A stretch of DNA of 64,000 bases from assembly GCA_040394735.1 (NCBI GenBank), contig JBEBRR010000006.1:1-64000 (forward strand). The letters are read 5' to 3'. Source of the DNA: Leadbetterella byssophila_A. Lineage in GTDB: Bacteria; Bacteroidota; Bacteroidia; Cytophagales; Spirosomataceae. The notes below the pieces were generated by a model. It was not told the origin of the DNA. It did no database searches and worked only from the letters and a program-made list of their open reading frames with translations. Below are positions 32,536 through 40,723 of this stretch, piece by piece; the first letter of the stretch is position 1, and each line of letters starts with the position of its first letter. Both the position numbers and the translations under genes were made by a program.

Positions 32536-32741
32536 CTTTCTTTTTTTTATATGAAAAAGTTTTAACCCGATAAAATACGTTAAAGAGCCCTGAAAGCTAT
32601 CTTTTTGAGTATCAGGACCCGTTTCACCGGCCCCATTCAGGGGTTCCGGTCGGAAAAGGGTACCCGATTTTTTTGTTTTATGGCAATACTTAGGAATTTC
32701 TCTTTTATATTGGCGGCGTATTGGCAAGACAGTAATCTCAT

Positions 32742-33494
32742 ATGGTAGTTTTTGACGTTGGAAATACGGATACGGTAGTAGGTTTTTTCAGGGGCAGTGA
32801 ACTTTATAAAAAGTTCAGGATAAGGTCTTTGAAAAGTGAGAATTCTGTTTTTTTTGAATACAGAATATTGAATTTCATGCTGGAGAACAGCATCGATAAA
32901 AATGGACTGAAGACGGCTGTGATCAGCAGTGTGGTGCCTATACTGACTCCTTTTTTTGCTAATTTTTGTGAAAAGTTCCTGAGCCTGGCGCCTGTAGTGG
33001 TGGAGCCGGCCAAAAGCCCCTTGCTGAAGATCAGGATCGATGTGCCGGAGGAGCTGGGGGCAGACCTGTTTCTGAATGCCCTTGCAGCACACAGGGGGTA
33101 CGGCGGTAACTGCGTGGTAGTGGATTTCGGAACCGCGCTTACCTTTACAGTAGTGACGGAAGGAGGGGAGATCGAGGGGGTAAGCATAGTGCCCGGGCTG
33201 AATACGGCTATGAAGGCGCTTTTCTCCGAAACTTCTCTTTTGCCGGAAGTGATGCTGGAGCGACCGGGGGCAGTGATCGGTAAGAATACCATTCATTCCA
33301 TACAGGCCGGGATTTATTACGGGTATGAAAGCCTGATCAGAGGTATGCTTGGCCGCATAACGGAAGAGCTCGGGGTTCCGGTGAAAGTGATCGCCACCGG
33401 CGGGCTCTCTTCCGTCATCACCGAACTGAAAGAAATCTTCGATGATACGGATCCCGACCTTACGCTCAGGGGAATGTATTATTACGGGCAGTAA
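32742..33494 (+). CDS. coaX: type III pantothenate kinase
   Basis: Phosphorylates pantothenate in the first committed step of CoA synthesis; the type III enzyme is insensitive to feedback by CoA. The 250-residue ASKHA-fold protein starts MVVFDVGNTDTVVG (phosphate-binding loop), has EELGADLFLNALAAHR, VVVDFGTALTFTVV and SIVPGL. An in-frame TAA lies two codons upstream, so the ATG at 32742 is fixed. It diverges from yceD with a 233-base gap and ends 2 bases from the convergent nadD stop. Confidence 0.95.
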   Translation: MVVFDVGNTDTVVGFFRGSELYKKFRIRSLKSENSVFFEYRILNFMLENSIDKNGLKTAVISSVVPILTPFFANFCEKFLSLAPVVVEPAKSPLLKIRIDVPEELGADLFLNALAAHRGYGGNCVVVDFGTALTFTVVTEGGEIEGVSIVPGLNTAMKALFSETSLLPEVMLERPGAVIGKNTIHSIQAGIYYGYESLIRGMLGRITEELGVPVKVIATGGLSSVITELKEIFDDTDPDLTLRGMYYYGQ

Positions 33495-33496
33495 TC

Positions 33497-34069
33497 TTAC
33501 TGATAAAACTTCTTCAGCCGGATCAGCGCTTCCACCGGCTCGGTGACCAGGTATCTGATTTCCCGGTGCTCCTGTATTCTTTTACGGATATAGGTGGCGG
33601 AGATATCAAGCAGGGGAGCCTGGATGAACTTTACACGCGGGTGATCAGAAAAGTCGTGAGGTGGGGTATTAGGACGCGGATATACATAGATGGGGAAGAA
33701 CTCCAGGATTTTTTCATAATTCTTCCAGTTTTTGAATTGCACCAGGTTATCCTCTCCCATGATCAGCACAAACTCGTGATCGGGGTATTTGTCCGATAAA
33801 ACAGTAAGCGTATCAATGGTATAGCTGGGTTTGGGCAGGCTGAACTCCACATCACTGGCCTGCAGGCGGTAGTTTTCCGCAATGGCCCGCTCCACCAAAG
33901 TGAGACGGTCAAACTCATGCAACAGCGAATTGTTCTTTTTGAATGGATTCTGGGGGGATACTACAAACCATACCCGGTCAATGTCGGTGTCGGTGGCCAT
34001 AGTATCGGCAATGATCAGGTGACCGATGTGGATAGGGTTGAAGGATCCGAAGAAGAGACCGATTTTCAT
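33497..34069 (-). CDS. nadD: nicotinate-nucleotide adenylyltransferase
   Basis: Forms deamido-NAD from nicotinate mononucleotide and ATP. The 190-residue nucleotidyltransferase has the (T/H)xGH signature in GLFFGSFNPIHIGHLIIA (about 4-21) and the C-terminal ISATYIRKRI, the ATP-binding counterpart. SPQNPFKKNNSLL and FVLIMGEDNLVQFKNW are characteristic. Start ATG at 34069, following gmk on the same strand after an 85-base gap that contains an imperfect palindrome. Confidence 0.96.
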   Translation of the reverse strand: MKIGLFFGSFNPIHIGHLIIADTMATDTDIDRVWFVVSPQNPFKKNNSLLHEFDRLTLVERAIAENYRLQASDVEFSLPKPSYTIDTLTVLSDKYPDHEFVLIMGEDNLVQFKNWKNYEKILEFFPIYVYPRPNTPPHDFSDHPRVKFIQAPLLDISATYIRKRIQEHREIRYLVTEPVEALIRLKKFYQ

Positions 34070-34072
34070 TCA

Positions 34073-34155
34073 GTTAAAAGTTAAAAACTAAAAGTTACGG
34101 AAAAATTCCTTATTATCAATACTCAATGTACCTTAACTTTTAGGTTTAACTTAAC
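34073..34155. repeat. imperfect intergenic palindrome between gmk and nadD
   Basis: Left part 34073-34097 (GTTAAAAGTTAA then CTAAAAGTTA) and right part 34134-34155 (TAACTTTTAG then TTTAACTTAAC) are near-complementary with small gaps. It fills the gap between two genes on the same strand, touching the gmk stop. Confidence 0.6.
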
Positions 34156-34757
34156 TACAATCTTAGCGGTTTCTCATCCACTCTCAGCCGGCCTTCTGCG
34201 AAAGTGGTATAGAGGGATTCGGCTTTGGTGAGCGACTCCTCCAGGTCATCGTTCAGCAGAACCACATCAAAACGATCCTGGAACGACATTTCGAATTTTA
34301 CCTTGTACAGTCTTTTGGACAGGCTTTCTTCCGTTTCGGTTCCGCGGCTCCGGAGGCGGGTTTCCAGTTCTTCAAGAGAAGGCACCTTTACAAATATGGC
34401 GAGGGCGTTCTCTCCGAAATATTCTTTCAACTTGAGCCCTCCTTTTACATCCACATCAAAAATAACGTTTTTCCCTTCTGACCACAGCCTTTCCACTTCA
34501 CTTTTCAGGGTGCCGTAATAGCCGCCGGGGTACACCTCCTCCCATTCGACAAAAGCATTTTCCCTGATCTTTTCCTGGAATTCTTCGATAGACAGGAAAT
34601 AATAATCTTTTCCGTGAACTTCATTGCGGCCACGTTTGTCGCGTGTGCAGGCAGATATGGAAAAGCCGAGGTTTTCATGCACAGACAGCAAATGCCTGAC
34701 TAAAGTGGTTTTGCCTGAGCCTGAGGGCGCGCAGAAGATGATGGCTTTCCCGTTCAT
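34155..34757 (-). CDS. gmk: guanylate kinase
   Basis: Phosphorylates GMP to GDP. The 200-residue P-loop protein shows FCAPSGSGKTTLV (about 7-19), the GMP-binding block CTRDKRGRNEVHGKDYYF and YGTLKSEVERLWSEGKNVIFDVDVKGG, and the lid RSRGTETEESLSKRL. Start ATG at 34757. A hairpin terminator lies between it and the anti-sigma gene upstream. nadD follows downstream. Confidence 0.97.
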   Translation of the reverse strand: MNGKAIIFCAPSGSGKTTLVRHLLSVHENLGFSISACTRDKRGRNEVHGKDYYFLSIEEFQEKIRENAFVEWEEVYPGGYYGTLKSEVERLWSEGKNVIFDVDVKGGLKLKEYFGENALAIFVKVPSLEELETRLRSRGTETEESLSKRLYKVKFEMSFQDRFDVVLLNDDLEESLTKAESLYTTFAEGRLRVDEKPLRL

Positions 34758-34772
34758 AGTGTATATAATTAT

Positions 34773-34799
34773 AAAGAACCACCTGTAGGGTGGTTCTTT
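34773..34799 (-). terminator. hairpin terminator of the sigma/anti-sigma unit
   Basis: An 11-bp perfect stem (AAAGAACCACC with GGTGGTTCTTT) and a 5-base loop, with an adjoining TTTAT, lies 19 bases past the stop of the anti-sigma-like gene on the minus strand and just upstream of gmk. Confidence 0.75.
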
Positions 34800-34817
34800 A
34801 TGTATTTATTTGCTGTC

Positions 34818-35135
34818 TTAAACTGTAAATACTTCCTGTAAAACTTTAATGTTCAGGGCTAAGCCGATGACGAGAAGAACTCCTATTCCTATTTTAAGTC
34901 TTACTTCGTTAACGATCTTCTCCGGGCAGCACTTTCTTTCCACTCTGTTTTTGAGGCAATCCCGGATGATCTTTTCAAGTTCATCGGTCGTTTCAGGGAG
35001 CTCGTCACTTGCTTCCAGGCGAGCCTTTAGTTCTTCAATCGTCTGGGAGCCGTTTAAAACCGACTGCACCATCTTCTCTACGCACTTGTCGTGCTCATCC
35101 GCCTGATTTGTATGCGAGCTAGAAGCCATTTCCAA
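34818..35135 (-). CDS. putative membrane-bound anti-sigma factor
   Basis: A 105-residue protein directly downstream (12 bases) of an ECF sigma factor. The N-terminal part is helical (CVEKMVQSVLNGSQTIEEL, ELEKIIRDCLKNRVERKCCPEKIVNEVRLKI) and resembles zinc-binding anti-sigma proteins in carrying a histidine and cysteine group: H near 14, C18 and a CC pair near residue 73. The C-terminal stretch GIGVLLVIGLALNIKVLQEVF is a membrane helix. Binding and inhibiting the neighbouring sigma factor is inferred from the gene order, not shown by sequence. Start ATG at 35135; the second ATG at 35129 is an alternative. Confidence 0.78.
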   Translation of the reverse strand: MEMASSSHTNQADEHDKCVEKMVQSVLNGSQTIEELKARLEASDELPETTDELEKIIRDCLKNRVERKCCPEKIVNEVRLKIGIGVLLVIGLALNIKVLQEVFTV

Positions 35136-35147
35136 AAAAGTTTATTA

Positions 35148-35750
35148 TCATCTCAATTCTTTATATCCCATGGACTTTGCATAAGAACGTAATTTCTCCT
35201 TCAATAAGTTCCGCGCACGGTGTAATCTTGACCGTACCGTACCGATGGGGATATCCAGGATTTTAGCCATTTCTTCATAAGTAAAGCCTTCGATGTCGCA
35301 CAGGATAATGACCGTCCGGAAATCCACAGGGAGGCTGTTCAGCGCTGTGGCTACTTCATCGCCGATGAGGTCCTGAACGGCCTCAATCCGCAGATCTGTA
35401 GTACTTTCCACTTCCGCATCTTCGTTGGAATTGTAAACGGTTTCTACCTCCTGGTAATCAATCTTTGACGGCTCCTTACTCTTTTTCCGGTAGTCGTTTA
35501 TGAAGCTGTTTTTAAGGATTCTAAATAACCAGGCCTTGGCATTAGTGCCCTGCTGAAAGGAATTAATGAAGCGGAATGCCTTCATGTAGGTATCCTGAAG
35601 AAGGTCATTGGCATCATCCTCGTCGTTTGTCAGGCGGTAGGCAAAGTTGTACATGGAGTCTATCTGAGGCATAAACTCTTGGTTGAATATCCGATGTTTC
35701 TCTTCATCGGTATATCTTGGTTTGCTCACTTCTATTTCTTCTTCCTCCAT
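35148..35750 (-). CDS. ECF (sigma-70 family) RNA polymerase sigma factor
   Basis: An extracytoplasmic-function sigma factor of 200 residues. Region 2 (about 35-100) reads YRLTNDEDDANDLLQDTYMKAFRFI and NAKAWLFRILKNSFINDYR; region 4 (about 130-190) has ALNSLPVDFRTVIILCDIEGFTYEEMAKIL and GTVRSRLHRARNLLKEKL. A TAATTTTG box on its own strand lies about 20 bases upstream. The anti-sigma candidate follows after 12 bases. Regulon unknown. Confidence 0.95.
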   Translation of the reverse strand: MEEEEIEVSKPRYTDEEKHRIFNQEFMPQIDSMYNFAYRLTNDEDDANDLLQDTYMKAFRFINSFQQGTNAKAWLFRILKNSFINDYRKKSKEPSKIDYQEVETVYNSNEDAEVESTTDLRIEAVQDLIGDEVATALNSLPVDFRTVIILCDIEGFTYEEMAKILDIPIGTVRSRLHRARNLLKEKLRSYAKSMGYKELR

Positions 35751-35768
35751 GTGATTTTATGGTTTGTG

Positions 35769-35776
35769 CAAAATTA
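35769..35776 (-). promoter_or_regulatory. -7 promoter box of the ECF sigma gene (TAATTTTG)
   Basis: TAATTTTG on the minus strand fits TAnnTTTG and lies 18 bases upstream of the ATG. No -33 TTTG is seen. Confidence 0.55.
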
Positions 35777-35904
35777 CCGTATTTTTTTTATCCCGTTCAT
35801 TTAGTTTAGGATAAAATTGAACTTTTCCGGGCTGAATGGGTAATTTTAGCGAAATTTTTTATCCGTAGTTCATTTTGTAATTGACAATTGGGAGTTGACA
35901 ATTG

Positions 35905-35946
35905 AAAACCCGGAACTCACTACCCGGAACGCACTACTCGGAACTA
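35905..35946. repeat. degenerate GGAACTC-type intergenic repeat
   Basis: CCCGGAACTCACTACCCGG, GGAACGCACTACTCGG and GGAACTATTC are imperfect 15-base units, close in wording to the strings before the DUF1460 and OsmC genes. A related ATTGACAATTG motif precedes it. Confidence 0.6.
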
Positions 35947-35961
35947 TTCTCCAGAATCCTT

Positions 35962-35969
35962 ATCTTTGC
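35962..35969 (+). promoter_or_regulatory. -7 promoter box of the helicase gene (TATCTTTG)
   Basis: TATCTTTG fits TAnnTTTG and lies 22 bases upstream of the GTG start. Confidence 0.6.
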
Positions 35970-35991
35970 AAAAACTAGTATTACGTTATAA

Positions 35992-38277
35992 GTGAGAGAT
36001 TATTTATCGGAATTAAATGAGCCGCAGAGGGAAGCGGTGACCCACACACAGGGCCCCCTGATGATTATTGCCGGAGCCGGTTCCGGTAAAACACGGGTGC
36101 TGACCTACCGGATCGCCTACCTGCTGGACCAGGGAGTGGACCCCTTCAATATCCTGTCGCTGACGTTTACCAACAAAGCAGCTGAAGAGATGCGGAACCG
36201 GATCGAAAAGATCATCGGCCCGGAGGCAAAGAACCTCTGGATGGGTACTTTTCACTCAGTTTTTGCCAAAATATTGAGAATTGACGGCTTCAAACTAGGC
36301 TATACTTCCAATTTTACCATTTACGATACGGACGACAGCAAGTCACTGCTCCGGTCCATTATTAAGGAAATGCAGCTGGATGACAAGACCTATAAGCCCA
36401 ATTACGTTCTGAACCGGATATCGGGGGCCAAAAATAACCTGATCTCCTGGCAGATGTATAATGAGAACCCTATCTTCCAGGCCGAGGACACCGCGGCCCA
36501 GATGCCGGAGCTGGGACGTATCTACCGGACCTACGCCATGCGCTGCTTTTCAGCCAATGCCATGGATTTTGATGACCTGCTCTTCAATACCAATGTGCTT
36601 TTCCGTGATCATCTTGATGTGTTGAATAAGTACCAGCACAAGTTCAGGCATGTAATGGTGGATGAGTTCCAGGATACGAACATCAGCCAGTACCTGATCA
36701 CCCGCAAGCTGGCCGCCGTCACCCAAAATATCTGCGTGGTGGGTGATGATGCCCAGAGTATCTATGCTTTCCGGGGGGCTAACATTCAGAACATCCTCAA
36801 TTTCAGAAAAGATTACCCTGACCTGAAAGTAGTCAAGCTGGAGCAGAACTACCGTTCCACGCAAAATATCGTAAATGCCGCCAATTCATTGATTTCGAGG
36901 AATAAAAGCCAGCTGGAAAAGAAGATTTTTTCGGATAACGAGGAAGGATCCAAAATCGAAGTGATCCGGGCGATGTCGGATAACGAGGAGGGCCGGATCA
37001 TCTCGCACGAGATCTTTGAGGGAAAGCTGACCGGGCTGAAAAACAGTGATTTTGCTATTCTCTACCGTACCAATGCGCAGTCGAGGGCCTTTGAAGAAGC
37101 CCTCCGTAAGATCAATATTCCCTACCGCATCATCGGCGGCCTGTCTTTTTACCAACGCAAGGAGATCAAAGACATCCTGGCCTACCTGCGTTTTACCGCC
37201 AACCAGAGAGATGAAGAGGCATTTAAGCGGATCATTAACCAGCCTAAACGGGGGATAGGTGATACCACCGTGGCCAAAATTGTGGTTACTGCTGCCGACC
37301 GGCAGGTCAGCATCTGGGAGGTGGTCAGCCACATCCGGAACTTTTTCGAAGGAAGGGCCGCGAATGCCATTGAGGGCTTTGCTGATCTTATCCGAAGCTA
37401 TATTCTTATGCTGGAAGAAGGGAAAGACGCGCATACCATTGCCATGCACGTGGCCAAAACCAGCGGTTTACTGCATGAGCTGTATATGGACAAGACCGTG
37501 GAAGGTGTGGCCCGCCACGAGAACGTTCAGGAATTGCTGAACTCTATCCGGGCTTTTGTAGATAATGATGAGAACGAAGACAAGTCGCTCGGAGCATTTC
37601 TTCAGACGGTGTCGCTGCTGACCACCGCAGACGAGGAAGACGACGGTGATAATGATAAGGTAACCATGATGACCATACACGGGGCCAAGGGACTGGAATT
37701 CCGGCATGTGTTTGTGGTAGGGCTGGAAGAAAACCTTTTCCCGTCGCAAATGATGCTGAAGAGCCGGGACGACCTGGAAGAAGAACGGCGGCTGTTCTAT
37801 GTAGCCATTACCCGGGCGGAAAAGCAGCTGACACTCAGTTATGCCCAGCAGCGGTACACCTGGGGCAAAATGACGTTTTGCGAGCCCAGCCGTTTCCTGG
37901 AAGAGATTGACAGCCGGTATCTCCGCCTGGGCGACAAGGGAATTCCGCAGGGCTTTGAAACAGCCTCCCGGACCCCGTTCAGCACCCCGCAGCACCCCTT
38001 AGTGGCGGGTGAGCCGGTAAGACGGCCTTCCCCGGCCAGCAACCTGAAGCCGGTGCAGGCCGCGAAACCCGCGGAAGCACATGTACCCAGCGCTGATTTT
38101 ACACCGTCAGATACCCGGAACCTCAAGGCGGGCGACAAAGTGGAACACCCGAAATTCGGTTTCGGAGAAGTGAAAAAAATAGAACAGGTAGGACCTACGG
38201 CCAAAGCGGTAATCATCTTTGAAAAAGAAGGCGAAAAAACATTACTTTTGAGCTTTGCTAAACTGAGAATTTTGTAA
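35992..38277 (+). CDS. pcrA: PcrA/UvrD-type DNA helicase
   Basis: A superfamily 1A 3'-5' helicase of 761 residues used in nucleotide-excision and replication-associated repair. Motif I is AGAGSGKTRVLTYRIAYLL (about 26-44), motif Ia TFTNKAAEEMRNR, motif II VDEFQDTN (about 222-229), motif III GDDAQSIYAFRGA, motif IV YRSTQNIV, motif V MMTIHGAKGLEFRHVFV and motif VI RRLFYVAITRAEK. The C-terminal region carries a proline/alanine linker and a KVEHPKFGFGEVKKIEQ block, the polymerase-binding tail of PcrA. The start is GTG at 35992. A single gene behind its own -7 box. Confidence 0.97.
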   Translation: MRDYLSELNEPQREAVTHTQGPLMIIAGAGSGKTRVLTYRIAYLLDQGVDPFNILSLTFTNKAAEEMRNRIEKIIGPEAKNLWMGTFHSVFAKILRIDGFKLGYTSNFTIYDTDDSKSLLRSIIKEMQLDDKTYKPNYVLNRISGAKNNLISWQMYNENPIFQAEDTAAQMPELGRIYRTYAMRCFSANAMDFDDLLFNTNVLFRDHLDVLNKYQHKFRHVMVDEFQDTNISQYLITRKLAAVTQNICVVGDDAQSIYAFRGANIQNILNFRKDYPDLKVVKLEQNYRSTQNIVNAANSLISRNKSQLEKKIFSDNEEGSKIEVIRAMSDNEEGRIISHEIFEGKLTGLKNSDFAILYRTNAQSRAFEEALRKINIPYRIIGGLSFYQRKEIKDILAYLRFTANQRDEEAFKRIINQPKRGIGDTTVAKIVVTAADRQVSIWEVVSHIRNFFEGRAANAIEGFADLIRSYILMLEEGKDAHTIAMHVAKTSGLLHELYMDKTVEGVARHENVQELLNSIRAFVDNDENEDKSLGAFLQTVSLLTTADEEDDGDNDKVTMMTIHGAKGLEFRHVFVVGLEENLFPSQMMLKSRDDLEEERRLFYVAITRAEKQLTLSYAQQRYTWGKMTFCEPSRFLEEIDSRYLRLGDKGIPQGFETASRTPFSTPQHPLVAGEPVRRPSPASNLKPVQAAKPAEAHVPSADFTPSDTRNLKAGDKVEHPKFGFGEVKKIEQVGPTAKAVIIFEKEGEKTLLLSFAKLRIL

Positions 38278-38298
38278 TTAGCAGTCAGTTGTTAGAAA

Positions 38299-38374
38299 TT
38301 AGCTGTCAGATGCGAAGTATACGTATCATAAATAAATCTAAACAGCTGACGGATAACCTCTGACAGCTTAAATT
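38299..38374. repeat. palindromic intergenic repeat with CTGTCAG core
   Basis: AGCTGTCAGA (38301-38310) and TCTGACAGCT (38359-38368) are reverse complements. The right side with its A/T tail (38360-38381) is closely repeated at 63093-63114, in both cases just before a start codon of an exported protein. Confidence 0.65.
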
Positions 38375-38383
38375 TTAATACTT

Positions 38384-39214
38384 ATGCAAAAGGCGACGTT
38401 ATTGCTCATTGCCCTGTTTTGCTCCGTTACCCTGTTCGGACAAAACCTGCGGGTAGCCACTTACAATATCCGGATGAACCGGGCCAATGACGGGGTAAAC
38501 AACTGGGAAAACCGGAAGGATAAGGTGAATGAGCTCATTCAGTACCATGATTTTGATATCATGGGCACCCAGGAAGGGTTTAAGGAGCAGCTGGACGATA
38601 TCCTGCGGCTGAAAGATTATGCCTATACCGGCGGAGGCCGGGATGACGGTAAGGAAGCCGGGGAACATTCCGCTATTTTTTACAAAAAAAGCCGGCTGAA
38701 GCTCCTGAAATCAGGTGATTTCTGGTACAGGGAAACCCCGGATAAGCCGGGAAAAGGCTGGGATGCGCGCTGCTGCAACCGGATCTGTTCCTGGGCGAAA
38801 TTCCGGGACAATGTCACAAAGAAGGAATTCTTTGTTTTTAACTCGCATTTTGACCATGAAGGGGTAGAGGCCCGCCGCAATTCCGGTATCCTGCTGGTCA
38901 ATAAAATGAAGGAGATTGCAGGGAAGCTTCCCGTGATCAGTATGGGAGACTTCAATTCCACGCCCGAAACGGAACAGATCCGGCATCTGAGTAACCATTA
39001 TAATGATGCTTTCAGCGCTTCCGTGCAAAAGCCCTACGGACCGGTAGGCACATTTAATGCGTTCAGGTATGATGCTCCGCTGAACGACAGGATCGATTAT
39101 ATTTTTGTGTCTGATCATATTACAGTGCTTAAATACGGTGCGCTTACCGACAGCTACCATCAGAAGTTTCCTTCTGACCATTTGCCGGTGGTGGCTGATA
39201 TAAATCTGAAATAA
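38384..39214 (+). CDS. exported endonuclease/exonuclease/phosphatase (EEP) family protein
   Basis: A 276-residue metal-dependent hydrolase of the EEP superfamily (DNase I/exonuclease III/phosphatase fold). A signal peptide (about 1-20, SVTLFGQ) indicates export. Catalytic motifs are complete: RVATYNIRMNRANDGVNNW (metal Asn), TQEGFKEQLD (metal Glu), HFDHEGVEARRNSG, MGDFNSTPETE (Asp/Asn) and SDHLPVVADI (catalytic Asp-His). Substrate may be nucleic acid, a phosphoester lipid or a sugar phosphate; the arrangement does not decide. The nearest homologues in Bacteroidota are often annotated as secreted endonucleases. A CTGTCAG repeat lies directly in front. Confidence 0.9.
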   Translation: MQKATLLLIALFCSVTLFGQNLRVATYNIRMNRANDGVNNWENRKDKVNELIQYHDFDIMGTQEGFKEQLDDILRLKDYAYTGGGRDDGKEAGEHSAIFYKKSRLKLLKSGDFWYRETPDKPGKGWDARCCNRICSWAKFRDNVTKKEFFVFNSHFDHEGVEARRNSGILLVNKMKEIAGKLPVISMGDFNSTPETEQIRHLSNHYNDAFSASVQKPYGPVGTFNAFRYDAPLNDRIDYIFVSDHITVLKYGALTDSYHQKFPSDHLPVVADINLK

Positions 39215-39233
39215 TTAACGAATATAAATTCGG

Positions 39234-39263
39234 CCTGTTCTCTCTTTCCCCGGAGAGAGCAGG
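39234..39263 (+). terminator. hairpin after the EEP gene
   Basis: CCTGTTCTCTC (39234-39244) and GAGAGAGCAGG (39253-39263) form an 11-bp stem with one G:U pair and an 8-base loop, 19 bases past the stop and 40 bases before the next start. The downstream stretch is A/T-rich (ATACTAAAATTTTC). Confidence 0.6.
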
Positions 39264-39302
39264 CATACTAAAATTTTCAAAGCTGAACAACTTGCGGACC
39301 CT

Positions 39303-40715
39303 ATGAAAAAGTATGTATTCATCCTGCTGGTTCTTATCTATGCGGTGCTGTTCCTGTATGACCTGATCCTGGGCAATGCAGACGGCATTATCAACGGTTT
39401 ATATTTTCACCGCCTATTTTTCAGGATTTTAATAGTTGCCGTTTTTTTTGCTGTGTTTTTTTTCCTGTCAGACAGCAAGACAGAATGGGTAAAGACCCTC
39501 TCCATTAATGTGCTTGTCTTCGGAGGGTTTGTCCTGGTTCTCGAATTCATAGCATTTATTTACGGGAGCGTTCTCGGGAAATCTGAGCTGCTGCCCAGTC
39601 ATATTTTGTGGTACGATAACCCGGAATATAAGCCCTATGTGACGGAGGACCGTCGTTTCTGGGGCGATATTGACCCGGAAATAGGCCGGTGGCGTCCTCC
39701 TGGCAGAACGCATACGGAGATCAGTTGTAATGACAGCTCGCAGGTAATCTACCGGACCAACAGCTTCGGTGCCAGAGATGAGGAATGGCCTAACGATGAT
39801 TCTCCGAAAATTGCCTTTTTGGGTGATTCTTTTACGGAAGGGATGCTGATTAACGAGGAAAACCGGCTGAGCGAGCTTCTGGAACGGTCATCAGGCATTA
39901 CTCATATGAACCTGGGGGTGCTCGGAGCCAATCCGCTGGCCTATTACCTGGCTTATCGGAGAATTGTAAAACCTCATTTCCGGCATAATGGGATTATTGT
40001 AGGGATTTACCAGGGGAATGATTTTGACTCCTTCGGTGCCCCGGTCAACGGCGCCTTTGTTAACCAGCCCATCTACCGGCCATTCTGGGATACGGACAGC
40101 ACACAGAACAAAATCAGGTATTCTCTCAGTAAAGCAACTGATTCCTATGAATCTTTTTATGTGCAGGATCACCAGGAGCATCTGCGGAGGTCACGCGATT
40201 CGGTTTTCCATGCCCAGCATTTGGGGCGCAGGCTGCTGATTGAGCTGCAAACCAATTCCTACCTGTTGAATGTGGTTTATTCTACCGGGAGAAAAATAGC
40301 GGTTAAAAAGCAGGAGTTCCGCTTTACGGGGCTTTATGAAAAACCGGAGTGGGGTTCTGCCCTGACCTATGATTTCCTGAAAAGCCTGGATGCGCTGATA
40401 AAGGAAGACCTCCCTGTGCTCTTTGTGATCATCCCTGATATCAATGATGTCAGAAGCTTTAAAAGCTCTGAACGGGAAAATAACTTTACACCCTATCTGA
40501 AAAAGCGATACGAGTCAGACCGGGTTAAGGTGATCGATCTTTTACCCGCCTTTGTAAACTCGGATGAGGATCCTGACCGGCTCTATATTCCTTGCGACGG
40601 ACACTGGAACGCGCGGGGGAACCGGTTTGCATTTGAATATATCATCCGGCAACCGGAATACAGGGCATTTATGGAGAAATGCAACCCTGCGCCTATAGCG
40701 GGCCGGACACCGTAA
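39303..40715 (+). CDS. membrane-anchored SGNH/GDSL-like hydrolase or transferase
   Basis: A 470-residue protein with three N-terminal transmembrane stretches (about 5-22, 36-58 and 68-92) and a large external SGNH domain. The nucleophile block is IAFLGDSFTEGM (near 177) and the closing Asp/His block is IPCDGHWNARGNRFAFEYI (near 440). Between them lie GANPLAYYLAYRRI and GIYQGNDFDSFG, resembling blocks II and III. Such proteins either remove acyl groups from or transfer them to polysaccharides. Its 3' end faces the MBOAT/SGNH pair on the opposite strand 8 bases away, which supports a shared glycan-acylation role, although expression must be separate. Confidence 0.85.
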   Translation: MKKYVFILLVLIYAVLFLYDLILGNADGIINGLYFHRLFFRILIVAVFFAVFFFLSDSKTEWVKTLSINVLVFGGFVLVLEFIAFIYGSVLGKSELLPSHILWYDNPEYKPYVTEDRRFWGDIDPEIGRWRPPGRTHTEISCNDSSQVIYRTNSFGARDEEWPNDDSPKIAFLGDSFTEGMLINEENRLSELLERSSGITHMNLGVLGANPLAYYLAYRRIVKPHFRHNGIIVGIYQGNDFDSFGAPVNGAFVNQPIYRPFWDTDSTQNKIRYSLSKATDSYESFYVQDHQEHLRRSRDSVFHAQHLGRRLLIELQTNSYLLNVVYSTGRKIAVKKQEFRFTGLYEKPEWGSALTYDFLKSLDALIKEDLPVLFVIIPDINDVRSFKSSERENNFTPYLKKRYESDRVKVIDLLPAFVNSDEDPDRLYIPCDGHWNARGNRFAFEYIIRQPEYRAFMEKCNPAPIAGRTP

Positions 40716-40723
40716 AGCGCCGG

